A stretch of 64,000 bases of DNA from Actinobacteria bacterium casp-actino5 (lineage in GTDB: Bacteria > Actinomycetota > Acidimicrobiia > Acidimicrobiales > Ilumatobacteraceae), in NCBI GenBank assembly GCA_001510385.1, contig LFFE01000007.1, positions 1-64,000 of the forward strand, written 5' to 3'. Position numbers and translations under genes: made by a program. Within the stretch, counting starts at the first letter, position 1; every line of letters starts with the position of its first letter. The notes below the pieces were generated by a model. It worked only from the letters and a program-made list of their open reading frames with translations. It was not told the DNA's origin and searched no databases. Positions 18,378 through 27,139 of the stretch are shown here, in pieces.

Positions 18378-18383
18378 TAGGTT
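18378..18383 (+). promoter_or_regulatory. Probable -10 box of the thioesterase gene
   Basis: TAGGTT 6 nt before the ATG at 18390, as for a leaderless message. The rest of the 108-bp divergent spacer (18282-18389) shows no convincing -35 box or operator. Confidence 0.38.
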
Positions 18384-18389
18384 CGACAT

Positions 18390-18827
18390 ATGCGCGCGGA
18401 TGATTTCCCCCCAATTACCGACGACATTCGCGAAGTGTGGTCACGGTTCCCGAGTTGGGACCAGGACACCAACATGAACCTTCACATGGGGTTCATTGTT
18501 GAAGACATTCGTGCTGGTTACGCCCGGCTTCGAATGCCATTGAAGCCAGAGATCATGCAACCTGCGGGCATCCTGCACGGTGGAGCGATCGCGAGCCTCA
18601 TCGATACCGCTGTGGTACCTGCCCTTGGCGGAGTTGGAGTTGAACCGACACGAATGGTCACGATCTCGATGAACATCAACTACATGGGCGCAATCAGCGA
18701 TGAAGATGCGGTCTGCGAAGGATGGATCACTCGGCAAGGACGATCGATCGTGTTCTGCTCAGCCGAAGTAACAGGCGCAAACTCAGGGAAGGTGTGCGCA
18801 ACTGGAACGCTCGTGTACAAAGTGTGA
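18390..18827 (+). CDS. PaaI-type hotdog-fold thioesterase
   Basis: A single hotdog-fold domain of 145 aa that would hydrolyse an acyl-CoA thioester. The catalytic-helix region reads PAGILHGGAIASLIDTAVVPAL: HGG is the substrate-positioning motif and the Asp in LIDTA is the usual catalytic acid. MVTISMNINYMG forms the central strand. The C-terminal strands AVCEGWITRQGRSIVFCSAEV close the fold. Substrate is unknown. It is monocistronic or loosely linked to the GAPDH gene 73 bp downstream. Confidence 0.87.
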   Translation: MRADDFPPITDDIREVWSRFPSWDQDTNMNLHMGFIVEDIRAGYARLRMPLKPEIMQPAGILHGGAIASLIDTAVVPALGGVGVEPTRMVTISMNINYMGAISDEDAVCEGWITRQGRSIVFCSAEVTGANSGKVCATGTLVYKV

Positions 18828-18865
18828 GCGCACCAAAAGTTCACCTGTCGTTCACTCGGGTTAAG

Positions 18866-18894
18866 TTGAGTTCGACGCCACACCATGCTTTGAT
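18866..18894 (+). promoter_or_regulatory. Promoter of the gapdh-arsJ operon
   Basis: TTGAGT (18866-18871), a 17-bp spacer and TTTGAT (18889-18894), 6 nt before the ATG at 18901, so transcription would begin at or next to the start codon. No ArsR gene and no clear ArsR-type operator lies next to it. Confidence 0.38.
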
Positions 18895-18900
18895 GGCTGT

Positions 18901-19908
18901 ATGGCTCGCGTTGGTATCAACGGTTTTGGTCGCATTGGCAGGCTCGCTGCCCGAGCACTTCACAATCACCCATCATTAGAACTCGTTCACATCAACGAAT
19001 TGAAGGGCGACGCAGAAACAGCAGCGCACCTCTTCGAGTTTGACACCGTACATGGGCGTTATGAAGGCGACGTCAGCGTCGACGGCGACACCATCATCAT
19101 TGACGGAAGTGATGTCACCTATTCGAACGAAGCCTCACCATCAGAGATCAACTGGTCGAAGGCTGGGGTTGACATCGTCATCGAGTCATCTGGCAAATTC
19201 AAATCTGTCTCAACCCTGCAGCCACACCTCAACAACGGAGCAACGTCGGTCATTGTTGCTGCCCCGGTGAAGGACGACAGCGTCCTCAATGTTGTTATCG
19301 GATGCAACGATGACCTGTACTCGCCGTCCGCTTTCCCCATTGCAACAGCGGCAAGCTGTACGACGAACTCAATCGCCCCAGTGGTGAAGACGTTGCATGA
19401 GGCGATTGGTATTGAACGCGGAACTCTCACCACGATTCACGACGTCACGAATACTCAAGTCATCGTCGATGCTCCGCATAAAGACCTCCGACGAGCCCGC
19501 TCAGCGCTCAATAGTTTGATTCCGACGTCAACTGGCTCGGCCACGGCGGTCACCATGATCGTCCCCGAACTCGCTGGTCGCCTCAACGGCATTGCTGTGC
19601 GTGTGCCAATGCTCAATGCGTCTCTCACTGACCTCTCGGTATCAATGGCGCGTAACACCACGGTTGATGAGGTGAACAGCATTCTTCAGCAGGCCGCAGA
19701 GGGACCTCTTGCTGGTGTATTGGGGTTTGAAACCAAACCACTTGTTTCAGCTGACTATGTCAACGATCCGCGCTCGGGGATCGTTGATGCACCGTCGACG
19801 ATGGTCGTCGACGGCTGCTTCATCAAAGTACTGGTCTGGTACGACAACGAGTTTGGCTACGCACATCGCCTCGTCGAACTTGTCCAGCTCGCAGCAGATC
19901 GTTCATGA
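18901..19908 (+). CDS. gap: ArsJ-associated glyceraldehyde-3-phosphate dehydrogenase
   Basis: Type I GAPDH fold, 335 aa, with GINGFGRIGRLAARA at the N-terminus, catalytic ASCTTN (Cys153), and WYDNEFGYAHR at the end. Several stretches differ from housekeeping GAPDH and match the form that travels with arsJ: INELKGDAETAAHLFEFDTV, TTIHDVTNTQ in place of the usual TTVHAYTATQ, and DAPHKDLRRARSAL. In that pathway the enzyme uses arsenate in place of phosphate and makes unstable 1-arseno-3-phosphoglycerate, which ArsJ exports. The gene overlaps arsJ by ATGA, so the two are translationally coupled. It could also work in glycolysis. Confidence 0.92.
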   Translation: MARVGINGFGRIGRLAARALHNHPSLELVHINELKGDAETAAHLFEFDTVHGRYEGDVSVDGDTIIIDGSDVTYSNEASPSEINWSKAGVDIVIESSGKFKSVSTLQPHLNNGATSVIVAAPVKDDSVLNVVIGCNDDLYSPSAFPIATAASCTTNSIAPVVKTLHEAIGIERGTLTTIHDVTNTQVIVDAPHKDLRRARSALNSLIPTSTGSATAVTMIVPELAGRLNGIAVRVPMLNASLTDLSVSMARNTTVDEVNSILQQAAEGPLAGVLGFETKPLVSADYVNDPRSGIVDAPSTMVVDGCFIKVLVWYDNEFGYAHRLVELVQLAADRS

Positions 19909-21137
19909 ACCTCCGTAATTACATCCTCGTTACCGCCGGCTACTGGGTCTTTACCCTCACCGACGGTGCGCTTCGAATGTTGGTCCTTCTGCATTTCAAC
20001 GATCTTGGGTATTCAGCGGTACAAATCGCGTTCCTTTTTCTCGCCTACGAATTCATGGGCATTGTGACCAACCTTCTGGGCGGTTGGGTGGGTTCTCGAC
20101 GCGGACTCAACGTCACTTTGATCGCAGGACTTACCACGCAGATTTTCTCACTGGCGGCAATGGGTTTCTTATCTGATGACTGGCCGGTGTGGTTCGCCGT
20201 CACGTTTGTGATGGCGCTTCAAGCGCTCTCAGGAGTAGCAAAAGATCTCACAAAAATGTCGTCAAAGAGCGCTGTCAAAGAGGTCGCAGGAGATGGCGGA
20301 CTGTTTCGACTTGTTGCCATCCTCACCGGTTCAAAGAACGCTCTCAAAGGTGTCGGTTTCTTCTTGGGGGCGGGACTGCTCTCGTGGATTGGCTATGTCG
20401 CCACCCTGTGGTCAATGGCCGGCGCACTTGCGGTCACCGTCATTGCCCTGCTGTTGTTTCTCAACGCAGACATTGGAAAAGCAAAAAAGAAGGCCCCGCT
20501 TCGATCAATTCTCTCAAAGTCGTCAGAAATCAATCGGCTATCTGCTGCCCGGTTTTTCTTATTTGGTTCTCGCGACATTTGGTTCGTCGTTGCGCTGCCT
20601 GTGTTCCTCGCCAATGAACTTGGCTGGGCTCACGAGGCTGTCGGAGCGTTTCTTTCCGTGTGGGTCATCGGTTACGGAATGGTGCAGTCGTCTGCACCAC
20701 GGATCCTGACGCGCAACGGCCAAACAACCGATGAAGTGCTCGCTACCCGCCAATGGGGGTTCATTCTTGTTGTTACCGCCACCGCTCTCGCCACCCTTGT
20801 TGCACTTGATGTTGCTCGAACCTGGGTAGTCGTGATCGGTCTCGTCACGTTCGGTGCGGTGTTTGCAATGAACTCGGCGTTGCACTCGTTCTTAGTTCTC
20901 GCCTACTCGAATGACGAGGGTGTTGCACTCGACGTTGGTTTCTACTACTCGGCGAACGCGGCCGGACGGCTTGTTGGGACCCTGCTCTCAGGATTGCTGT
21001 TTCTGGCTGGTGGCTTGCCCGTCGCACTTGCTGGATGCGCAGTGTTTGTCGCCCTCACCTGGCTGCTCACACTTCGACTGCCACCCATTCCTGAGAACAC
21101 TGAAGCAAGTCTTGCTTCAGTGAAATCCTCTGACTAG
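19905..21137 (+). CDS. arsJ: Organoarsenical efflux MFS transporter ArsJ
   Basis: Membrane permease of the major facilitator superfamily, 410 aa with about twelve hydrophobic helices. The N-terminal segment TAGYWVFTLTDGALRMLVLL, followed by IAFLFLAYEFMGIVTNLLGG, is diagnostic for ArsJ. The protein exports 1-arseno-3-phosphoglycerate, which breaks down outside to arsenate. Start ATG 19905 lies within the stop of the partner GAPDH gene. The end converges on the MaoC gene with 8 bp between the stops. No arsC, arsB, acr3 or arsR is found in the window, so this pair may be the main arsenate defence here or part of a split system. Confidence 0.93.
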   Translation: MNLRNYILVTAGYWVFTLTDGALRMLVLLHFNDLGYSAVQIAFLFLAYEFMGIVTNLLGGWVGSRRGLNVTLIAGLTTQIFSLAAMGFLSDDWPVWFAVTFVMALQALSGVAKDLTKMSSKSAVKEVAGDGGLFRLVAILTGSKNALKGVGFFLGAGLLSWIGYVATLWSMAGALAVTVIALLLFLNADIGKAKKKAPLRSILSKSSEINRLSAARFFLFGSRDIWFVVALPVFLANELGWAHEAVGAFLSVWVIGYGMVQSSAPRILTRNGQTTDEVLATRQWGFILVVTATALATLVALDVARTWVVVIGLVTFGAVFAMNSALHSFLVLAYSNDEGVALDVGFYYSANAAGRLVGTLLSGLLFLAGGLPVALAGCAVFVALTWLLTLRLPPIPENTEASLASVKSSD

Positions 21138-21145
21138 TTCAACTC

Positions 21146-21613
21146 TCAGCCTGGGCGGCGATGCATCATCGCCTGTCGAACAGCAGTGCAGACAAGTACG
21201 TCGTCTTGGTTGTACCCGCGGTGTTCGAACGTGACAATTCCTCGATCATCTTGTGACTTTGACGGCCGAGCCTCAAGCACTTCTGACGCGACTCGAATGG
21301 TGTCACCATGGAACACCGGCGCCGGGAAGTTCACCTTCTCGAACCCAAGGTTTGCAACGGTCGTTCCATGCGTGAGTTCATGAACAGAAAGTCCTACGAC
21401 GAGAGCGACCGTAAACATCGAGTTCACCAACGGCCGGCCAAACTGCGTTGTTTCGGCGTACGCAAAGTCGAGGTGAAGGGGCGCAGGGTTCATCGTCGCC
21501 ACAGTGAATTGCACATTGTCTGACTCGGTCACCGTGCGACGGAGCGCATGTTGCACAACAAGACCTGGTGTGAGTTCTTCGAACCACATTCCTTTGGGGA
21601 TGATGTCAGCCAT
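21146..21613 (-). CDS. MaoC-like (R)-specific enoyl-CoA hydratase
   Basis: Single hotdog hydratase domain, 155 aa. The N-terminus GMWFEELTPGLVVQHALRRT is followed by NPAPLHLDFAYAE, whose Asp/His pair serves as the hydratase dyad in the family, and by a FEKVNFPAPVFHGDTI strand. It is the last gene of the 27.1-21.1 kb operon, 11 bp after the CitE-like gene, matching Rv2499c beside Rv2498c in M. tuberculosis. There the pair is linked to leucine and itaconate dissimilation, so hydration of itaconyl-CoA or a branched enoyl-CoA is a reasonable guess, not shown here. Confidence 0.85.
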   Translation of the reverse strand: MADIIPKGMWFEELTPGLVVQHALRRTVTESDNVQFTVATMNPAPLHLDFAYAETTQFGRPLVNSMFTVALVVGLSVHELTHGTTVANLGFEKVNFPAPVFHGDTIRVASEVLEARPSKSQDDRGIVTFEHRGYNQDDVLVCTAVRQAMMHRRPG

Positions 21614-21624
21614 TATTTGTACTC

Positions 21625-22470
21625 CTATTCCTCAGCCGTCGCGACGATACGACGTGCTTGGACTGCCAGGGGTTCATCAATCATCTGGCCTTCAAAATCA
21701 ATTGCGGCGAGACCTTCAGATGTCGCTCGCTCATATACCTCAAGCAAACGACGCGCCCGGTCGACCTCTTCGGCCGATGGAACGAACGCTGCGTTCGCCA
21801 AAGGAACCTGACCGGGGTGAATACACAGTTTGCCCGAGTAGCCAATCGCTCTTGCTTGTGCGCACTCTGCAACAAAACGTTCGTCATCTCTGAAGTCGGT
21901 GACCACCTGATCAAGAAGTGGGACTCCGCCAAGGCGCGCCGCGAGTGCAACTGCGCTTCGTGCGTACAGCACTTCTTCATTCGATGCTGTCCGAACACCG
22001 CCCATATCGGCAATGAGGTCTTCAGCGCCAAAGTAAGCAGCGATCACCCGATTGTGGGCGAGCAATTGCCGCGCATCTGCAACCCCAAGAGCGGTTTCAA
22101 TACCGGCGATCACTCCGATGTGACCGAGAGCGTTCGCCTCCAAGGCGTCGTTCACCGTATTGAGCGCATCAACACTGTCGATTTTTGGCACAACGATCGC
22201 CGCAACCTCTGGAACAACTCCTGAACGAATGTCATCTTCGAACCATTCGCTTGCAACGGCGTTGACCCGTACGGTGACCTTGCACTGTGCCGCTAGTGCA
22301 GGTACTAGTTCACGCACGTGCTGCCGGGCAAGGTCTTTAGCACCAGCCGGAGTTGCGTCTTCACAATCGACAACCACTGCATCAGCCCCACGCTCAGGGA
22401 GCTTGGCAATGAAGTCGGGGCGCACCGCCGGGGCGAACAAGAGTGAACGCAGTCGACCGATTTGGTTCAC
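21625..22470 (-). CDS. CitE-like beta-hydroxyacyl-CoA lyase (HpcH/HpaI family)
   Basis: TIM-barrel Mg-dependent lyase of 281 aa. Motifs are RSLLFAPAVRPDFIAKLPE, GADAVVVDCEDATP (metal-proximal Asp and Glu), VRVNAVASEWFEDD (CoA-contact Arg), IGVIAGIETALGVADA with the metal Glu, AAYFGAEDLIADMGG with the metal Asp, and SGKLCIHPGQV. The M. tuberculosis orthologue by context (Rv2498c) cleaves 3-hydroxy-3-methylglutaryl-CoA and citramalyl-CoA type substrates, which closes leucine breakdown to acetyl-CoA. The start overlaps the dehydrogenase stop by 4 bp. Confidence 0.87.
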   Translation of the reverse strand: MNQIGRLRSLLFAPAVRPDFIAKLPERGADAVVVDCEDATPAGAKDLARQHVRELVPALAAQCKVTVRVNAVASEWFEDDIRSGVVPEVAAIVVPKIDSVDALNTVNDALEANALGHIGVIAGIETALGVADARQLLAHNRVIAAYFGAEDLIADMGGVRTASNEEVLYARSAVALAARLGGVPLLDQVVTDFRDDERFVAECAQARAIGYSGKLCIHPGQVPLANAAFVPSAEEVDRARRLLEVYERATSEGLAAIDFEGQMIDEPLAVQARRIVATAEE

Positions 22471-23618
22471 GCAATTACCGATCGTTTTGCTACCTCTTCC
22501 AGCATGACTTCGGTTGCTCCACCACCAATCGGCAAAATTCGCGCATCGCGGCTCATCCGCTCGACCGGTGTCTCGCGCATGTAGCCCATGCCGCCGTGGA
22601 ATTGCACGCAGTCGTACATGATGTTGTTCACGACTTCAGCCCCGTACGCCTTGACGCCTGACATCTCTTTCACGTTGTCTTCACCAACATCACCGATCCA
22701 GGCAGCGTGGTACATCGAGGCCCGAACAGCATCAAGTTCGGCTTGACGCATGGCAAGCCGCTGTCGGATTGCACCGAGATCCCAGAGATGGCCACCAAAT
22801 GCCGGACGGTTCTGGACGTGTTCAAGGGTCTGGTTGAGTGCAACTTGAGCAGCACCGACACCCATTCCAACGAGCACCATGCGCTCGTTCTGGAAGTTGC
22901 GCATGGTCTCGTAGAACCCTCGATCGACTGTGCCAAGTACCTGGTCGTCGCCGACCCACACGTTGTCGAAGACGAGTTCGGCGGTGTCAGAGCAACGCCA
23001 TCCATGCTTGTCGAGTTTCTTTGCTACTGAGAAACCCTCCGTTCCGGCAGGAACCAAGAACATGGTGATGCCGTAGCGATTCTCGGTACTTGTGCGGGCA
23101 GCGACGATCGTCATATTGCCGTACACCGCATTTGTGATGTATGTCTTGGTGCCGTTGATGCGCCAACCATCGCCATCGCGCACGGCGGTTGTTCTCATGC
23201 CAGCCACGTCACTGCCCGCGTCGGGCTCAGACACACCGATTGACAGAATCGTGTCACCAGACAACACGCCTGGCAGCCAATGCTCAAGCTGCTCTTTCGT
23301 TCCAGAGTTAATGAGATGTGGGCCAGCCATATCGGTGTGCACGAGGACACTCACATCAAACCCTCCAAAGGTGGATGCTCCGAGCGCCTCAGAGAACGTT
23401 GCCGAGGCCAACATGCCAAGCCCGAGGCCGCCAAGCTCTTCCGGAACTCGAAGTCCGAACATGCCAAGCGCACCCATTTTCTTCAGTACGTCGCGCGGAA
23501 CTTTGCCATCAAGTTCCCATTGCTCACCGTGGGGTGTCACTTCTCGTTCGACGAACTCAACGGTCTGATCGTAAATCGCTTGCAGTTCATCGGTCATGTA
23601 AATATTTCTGTGGGTCAT
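22467..23618 (-). CDS. Acyl-CoA dehydrogenase, isovaleryl-CoA dehydrogenase-like
   Basis: FAD acyl-CoA dehydrogenase of 383 aa; electrons go to ETF. The FAD loop ILSIGVSEPDAGSDVAGMRT and INGTKTYITNAVYG are standard. The usual catalytic Glu near the C-terminus (YEGT in medium-chain enzymes) is replaced by IGGGATE, while NFQNERMVLVG places Glu245 where isovaleryl-CoA dehydrogenase keeps its base. This supports branched-chain substrates. HGGMGYMRETPVERMSRDAR follows. An AGGAAAGG ribosome site precedes the ATG at 23618; a second ATG at 23597 is less well placed. Operon neighbours are both carboxylase subunits, CitE and MaoC. Confidence 0.9.
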   Translation of the reverse strand: MTHRNIYMTDELQAIYDQTVEFVEREVTPHGEQWELDGKVPRDVLKKMGALGMFGLRVPEELGGLGLGMLASATFSEALGASTFGGFDVSVLVHTDMAGPHLINSGTKEQLEHWLPGVLSGDTILSIGVSEPDAGSDVAGMRTTAVRDGDGWRINGTKTYITNAVYGNMTIVAARTSTENRYGITMFLVPAGTEGFSVAKKLDKHGWRCSDTAELVFDNVWVGDDQVLGTVDRGFYETMRNFQNERMVLVGMGVGAAQVALNQTLEHVQNRPAFGGHLWDLGAIRQRLAMRQAELDAVRASMYHAAWIGDVGEDNVKEMSGVKAYGAEVVNNIMYDCVQFHGGMGYMRETPVERMSRDARILPIGGGATEVMLEEVAKRSVIA

Positions 23619-23643
23619 TTCAGGGTCCTTTCCTCAGAAGTCG

Positions 23644-25500
23644 TTATTCGTTCTCGCTGGTCAATCTGATGAGTTCTTGTCCGCCGGCGACTTGGTCACC
23701 AACTGCGACAAGCACTTCACTTACGGTTGCTGCGCCACTTGCCGTTATCGAGTGCAGCATCTTCATCGCTTCGATGACGACGGCGACATCGCCGCCTTTC
23801 AATTCATCTCCCGGGCTCACTCGCACTTCAGCAATCACAGCCGGGAACGGTGAGACGAGTGCATCGCCACCCGCGGAGCGTCCAGTTGGGTCAGCCGCCC
23901 AGCGTTCAGTTCGCGACACAACGGTGAACGCTTGGGTGTGCCCACTGACATTGATGACGATACGACGGGTCGAATCGTCGATGAGGCTTCGTACTGGATT
24001 CGACGAAAGACCCTCACTCGTTTCGGCAACTTCATGAATTTCGCCATCATCAGAGCGGAGCCCCAACGACCGCTGATGTGCGTGAGGCGTCATTGGTAAT
24101 GATCCGATTTCAGACCACACGTTGGATGCCCCACCTCGTCGGTGTTCACGCCACAGCGCAGCGGCGATATCGGTCGCAAGGTCAGGTGACACCGGCAATT
24201 CAATCGCATCAAGAAGTCGTGTTGTCACCCGCGCATCGACGAGTGCGTCTTGGTCGAGGAGCCAACGATGGAATCCGGTGGTGGTCGTCACACCAGCAAT
24301 TAAGAGCTCATCGAGCGCAGAGCGCATTGCGGCAAGAGCTGCCGGTCGATCACTGCCGGACACGATGAGCTTCGCCACCATTGAGTCGAAGTGTGGAGTA
24401 ATCGAACTTCCTGCAACGACACCGGAGTCCCAGCGGACATTCGCCGGCACCTCAAGAATGTCGATAGTTCCGATCGATGGCATGAAGCCTTGACTTGCAT
24501 CTTCTGCGGCAATTCGGGCTTCGCATGCGTGGCCGGTAAAGGTCACCTCGTCGAGCTCGGCCGGCAAGGGTTGACCATCGGCGACATTGATCATGAGCTC
24601 AACAAGGTCGAGGCCAGTGATTTCTTCTGTGACCGGATGTTCCACTTGAAGGCGAGTGTTCATTTCTAGGAAGAAGAACTCCCCGGAGCTGCCATCAACA
24701 ACAAATTCGACAGTGCCGGCAGAGTCGTACCCAACTGCTGTTCCAAGTCGAACAGCGGCTTCATGAAGCCCTTCGCGTGTTGTGTCAGGAAGGTTCGGTG
24801 CCGGGGCTTCTTCGAAGAGTTTCTGATAGCGCCGTTGAACAGAGCATTCACGCGTGCCGAGATGTTCGACTCGGCCATGCTTGTCGCCGATGAGTTGAAC
24901 CTCGACATGTCGTGGCTGTTGTACATACCGCTCAACGATGACGCTGCTATCTCCGAATGCTCGCTCTGCTTCATTTCTCGCTTCGTCGAGTGCACTTGCA
25001 AACTGATCGGCGATTTCAACAATTCGGATTCCACGACCGCCACCACCAGCCGATGCCTTAATCAGCACTGGATATCCAATGCGTTCCGCAGCAGAACGGA
25101 GATCATCGTCTACTTGAGATTCTGCGTACCCAGGAATCAGCGGAACGCCAGCAGATTCTGCAATCGCGCGGGCGTTGATCTTCGAACCCATCGAGTTGAT
25201 GACATCTGCATTCGGACCGATCCACGTGAGACCGGCGTTATTCACATCTCGGGCAAAATCTGCGTTTTCTGAGAGAAAGCCGTAGCCAGGGTGAATGGCG
25301 CTGCATCCAGCGTTCTGAGCTGCCCCAATAATTGCGGCGCCATCGAGATATGAAGAGACGGTGACAGCGTTCAGCACACGAGCATGTTGTGATGCGGCGT
25401 CGACAGCAGTGGTTACACCAACCACTTCATGGCCGAGTCGCCACGCAGTGCTGGCGATTCGTAGTGCAATCTCTCCACGGTTTGCGATGAGGATCTTCAT
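23644..25500 (-). CDS. accA1: Acyl-CoA carboxylase alpha subunit (biotin carboxylase + BCCP), methylcrotonyl type
   Basis: ATP-dependent biotin carboxylase fused to a biotin carrier, 618 aa. The N-terminal domain has MKILIANRGEIALRI, the Gly-rich ATP lid IKASAGGGGRGIRIV, RECSVQRRYQKLFEEAPA and EMNTRLQVEHPVTE. The C-terminal carrier has EAMKM with biotin-bearing Lys580. The frame continues upstream to 25611, but ATG 25500 gives the invariant family N-terminus and lies 10 bp after the beta-subunit stop. Its partner is the beta subunit upstream. Together they would carboxylate 3-methylcrotonyl-CoA in leucine breakdown. Confidence 0.92.
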   Translation of the reverse strand: MKILIANRGEIALRIASTAWRLGHEVVGVTTAVDAASQHARVLNAVTVSSYLDGAAIIGAAQNAGCSAIHPGYGFLSENADFARDVNNAGLTWIGPNADVINSMGSKINARAIAESAGVPLIPGYAESQVDDDLRSAAERIGYPVLIKASAGGGGRGIRIVEIADQFASALDEARNEAERAFGDSSVIVERYVQQPRHVEVQLIGDKHGRVEHLGTRECSVQRRYQKLFEEAPAPNLPDTTREGLHEAAVRLGTAVGYDSAGTVEFVVDGSSGEFFFLEMNTRLQVEHPVTEEITGLDLVELMINVADGQPLPAELDEVTFTGHACEARIAAEDASQGFMPSIGTIDILEVPANVRWDSGVVAGSSITPHFDSMVAKLIVSGSDRPAALAAMRSALDELLIAGVTTTTGFHRWLLDQDALVDARVTTRLLDAIELPVSPDLATDIAAALWREHRRGGASNVWSEIGSLPMTPHAHQRSLGLRSDDGEIHEVAETSEGLSSNPVRSLIDDSTRRIVINVSGHTQAFTVVSRTERWAADPTGRSAGGDALVSPFPAVIAEVRVSPGDELKGGDVAVVIEAMKMLHSITASGAATVSEVLVAVGDQVAGGQELIRLTSENE

Positions 25501-25510
25501 GGCTTTTTCC

Positions 25511-27139
25511 TCACATCCTGTAGACGATTCCCGGACCTGCTGCCGGTTCGTCCTGTCGTGCGGCCAATGAAAGACACAGTCCGAGCACATCTCTGGTATG
25601 CACCGGGTCAATTAATCCGTCATCCCAAAGTCGGCTGGTGGCGTAATACGGATCGCTCTGGGTCTCGTACTGTTCGCGGATTGTCCGAGCAATTTCGGCA
25701 ATCTGCTCTTCGGAGGTTTCATCTGCCTTGAGACCGGCACGTCGGATATCGACGAGCACTGTTTCGGCAGTGTCTGCAGCCATTGTTGCAATACGTGAGT
25801 TCGGCCAAGCGAAGAGGAACCGTGGGTCAAACCCACGTCCGCACATGCCGTAGTTGCCGGCGCCGTAACTTCCACCGATGAGCACGGTGTACTTCGGGAC
25901 TGTTGCATTTGCGACAGCGGCAACCATCTTCGCACCATGTTTTGCGATGCCACTTGCCTCCGCATCATCACCAACCATGTACCCGGTCGTATTTTGCAGA
26001 AACAGCAGTGGTATCCGGCGTTGTTCGCAGAGTTCAATGAAGTGCGTTGCCTTCAGAGCTGCTTCAGAGAAAATGATGCCGTTATTTGCAATCACCCCAA
26101 CGAGGTAGCCGTGGATGCGTGCGAAGCCAGTGATAATCGATGTGCCCCACTCGGGTTTGAAGGTGGCAAACCTTGAACCGTCAACAAGTCGAGCAATGAT
26201 TTCAGTTGCATCGAAAGGGATCCGACTGTCGGCATTGATGATGCCGTAGATGTCGTCCGCGGGGTACGCCGGTGGCTCAACTGGAGTTCGCTCGAGCCAC
26301 CCACCGTCATGATCAACCCGTCGTCGGTTTGTTGTTGCACAAATCTCTCGCAGACGTGCGTACGCCTCGTGCTCGGTCGACACAATGTTGTCGCTCACGC
26401 CCGAAACCCGTGTGTGTTTGACGGCACCACCAAGGTCGTCAGGGTCGATGATTTCTCCGAGCGCGGCTTTCACAATCGGCGGACCACCGAGGAAAATTCG
26501 GCCAATTCCTTCGACCATGATGACCTCATCGCTGAGTGCAGGAACATAGGCTCCACCAGCGGTGCAACCGCCTAGGACGACCGAGAGTTGAGGAAGTCCA
26601 CGAGCTGACATTCGGGCCTGCCGGTGAAAGCTTCCACCGAAGTGGTCTCGGTCGGGGAAAATTTCATCCTGCAATGGGAGGAATGCCCCACCAGAGTCGA
26701 CGAGGTAAATCACTCCAAGGCCGTTTTCTGCCGCAATGTCTTGGGCCCGTACATGTTTTTTGATCGACACCGGCAGAAGTGATCCGCCCTTGATCGTTGC
26801 GTCATTCGCGATGAACACCCATGGCACGCCGTGCACCACTCCGATACCGGTCACGATTCCTGCACCCGGTGCTTCGTCGTTGTACTGACCCCACGCCGCA
26901 AGAGTTGAGAATTCGAGAAATGGCGTGTTGTCATCGGTGACGAGATCGATTCGATCCCGAGCCATTACCTTGCCGCGAGCATGGTGACGATCAATGGATT
27001 TTTGCCGTCCTTGGCCACCATCGATGGCGATCTGCTGCCGCTCACGCAGCGTGCTGACCAGATCGCCATACGCGGTGGTGTTAGTGGCAAAGAGCTCACT
27101 CGCCGGATCGACTCGGCTTTGAATTATCTGGAACGTCAT
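25511..27139 (-). CDS. accD1: Acyl-CoA carboxylase beta subunit (carboxyltransferase), methylcrotonyl-CoA type
   Basis: Two crotonase-like halves in 542 aa. The N-terminal half has RQQIAIDGGQGRQKSIDRHH and ARGKVMARDRID, then TIKGGSLLPVSIKKHVRAQD and LVDSGGAFLPLQDEIFPD. The C-terminal half has GVIANNGIIFSEAALKATHF, FLQNTTGYMVG, and GSYGAGNYGMCGRGFDPRFL followed by FAWPNSRIATMA. The NYGMCGR and WPN motifs point to the methylcrotonyl/geranyl-CoA carboxylase branch, not propionyl-CoA carboxylase. The first codons overlap the TetR stop by 4 bp, so regulator and enzymes share one message. Confidence 0.92.
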   Translation of the reverse strand: MTFQIIQSRVDPASELFATNTTAYGDLVSTLRERQQIAIDGGQGRQKSIDRHHARGKVMARDRIDLVTDDNTPFLEFSTLAAWGQYNDEAPGAGIVTGIGVVHGVPWVFIANDATIKGGSLLPVSIKKHVRAQDIAAENGLGVIYLVDSGGAFLPLQDEIFPDRDHFGGSFHRQARMSARGLPQLSVVLGGCTAGGAYVPALSDEVIMVEGIGRIFLGGPPIVKAALGEIIDPDDLGGAVKHTRVSGVSDNIVSTEHEAYARLREICATTNRRRVDHDGGWLERTPVEPPAYPADDIYGIINADSRIPFDATEIIARLVDGSRFATFKPEWGTSIITGFARIHGYLVGVIANNGIIFSEAALKATHFIELCEQRRIPLLFLQNTTGYMVGDDAEASGIAKHGAKMVAAVANATVPKYTVLIGGSYGAGNYGMCGRGFDPRFLFAWPNSRIATMAADTAETVLVDIRRAGLKADETSEEQIAEIARTIREQYETQSDPYYATSRLWDDGLIDPVHTRDVLGLCLSLAARQDEPAAGPGIVYRM

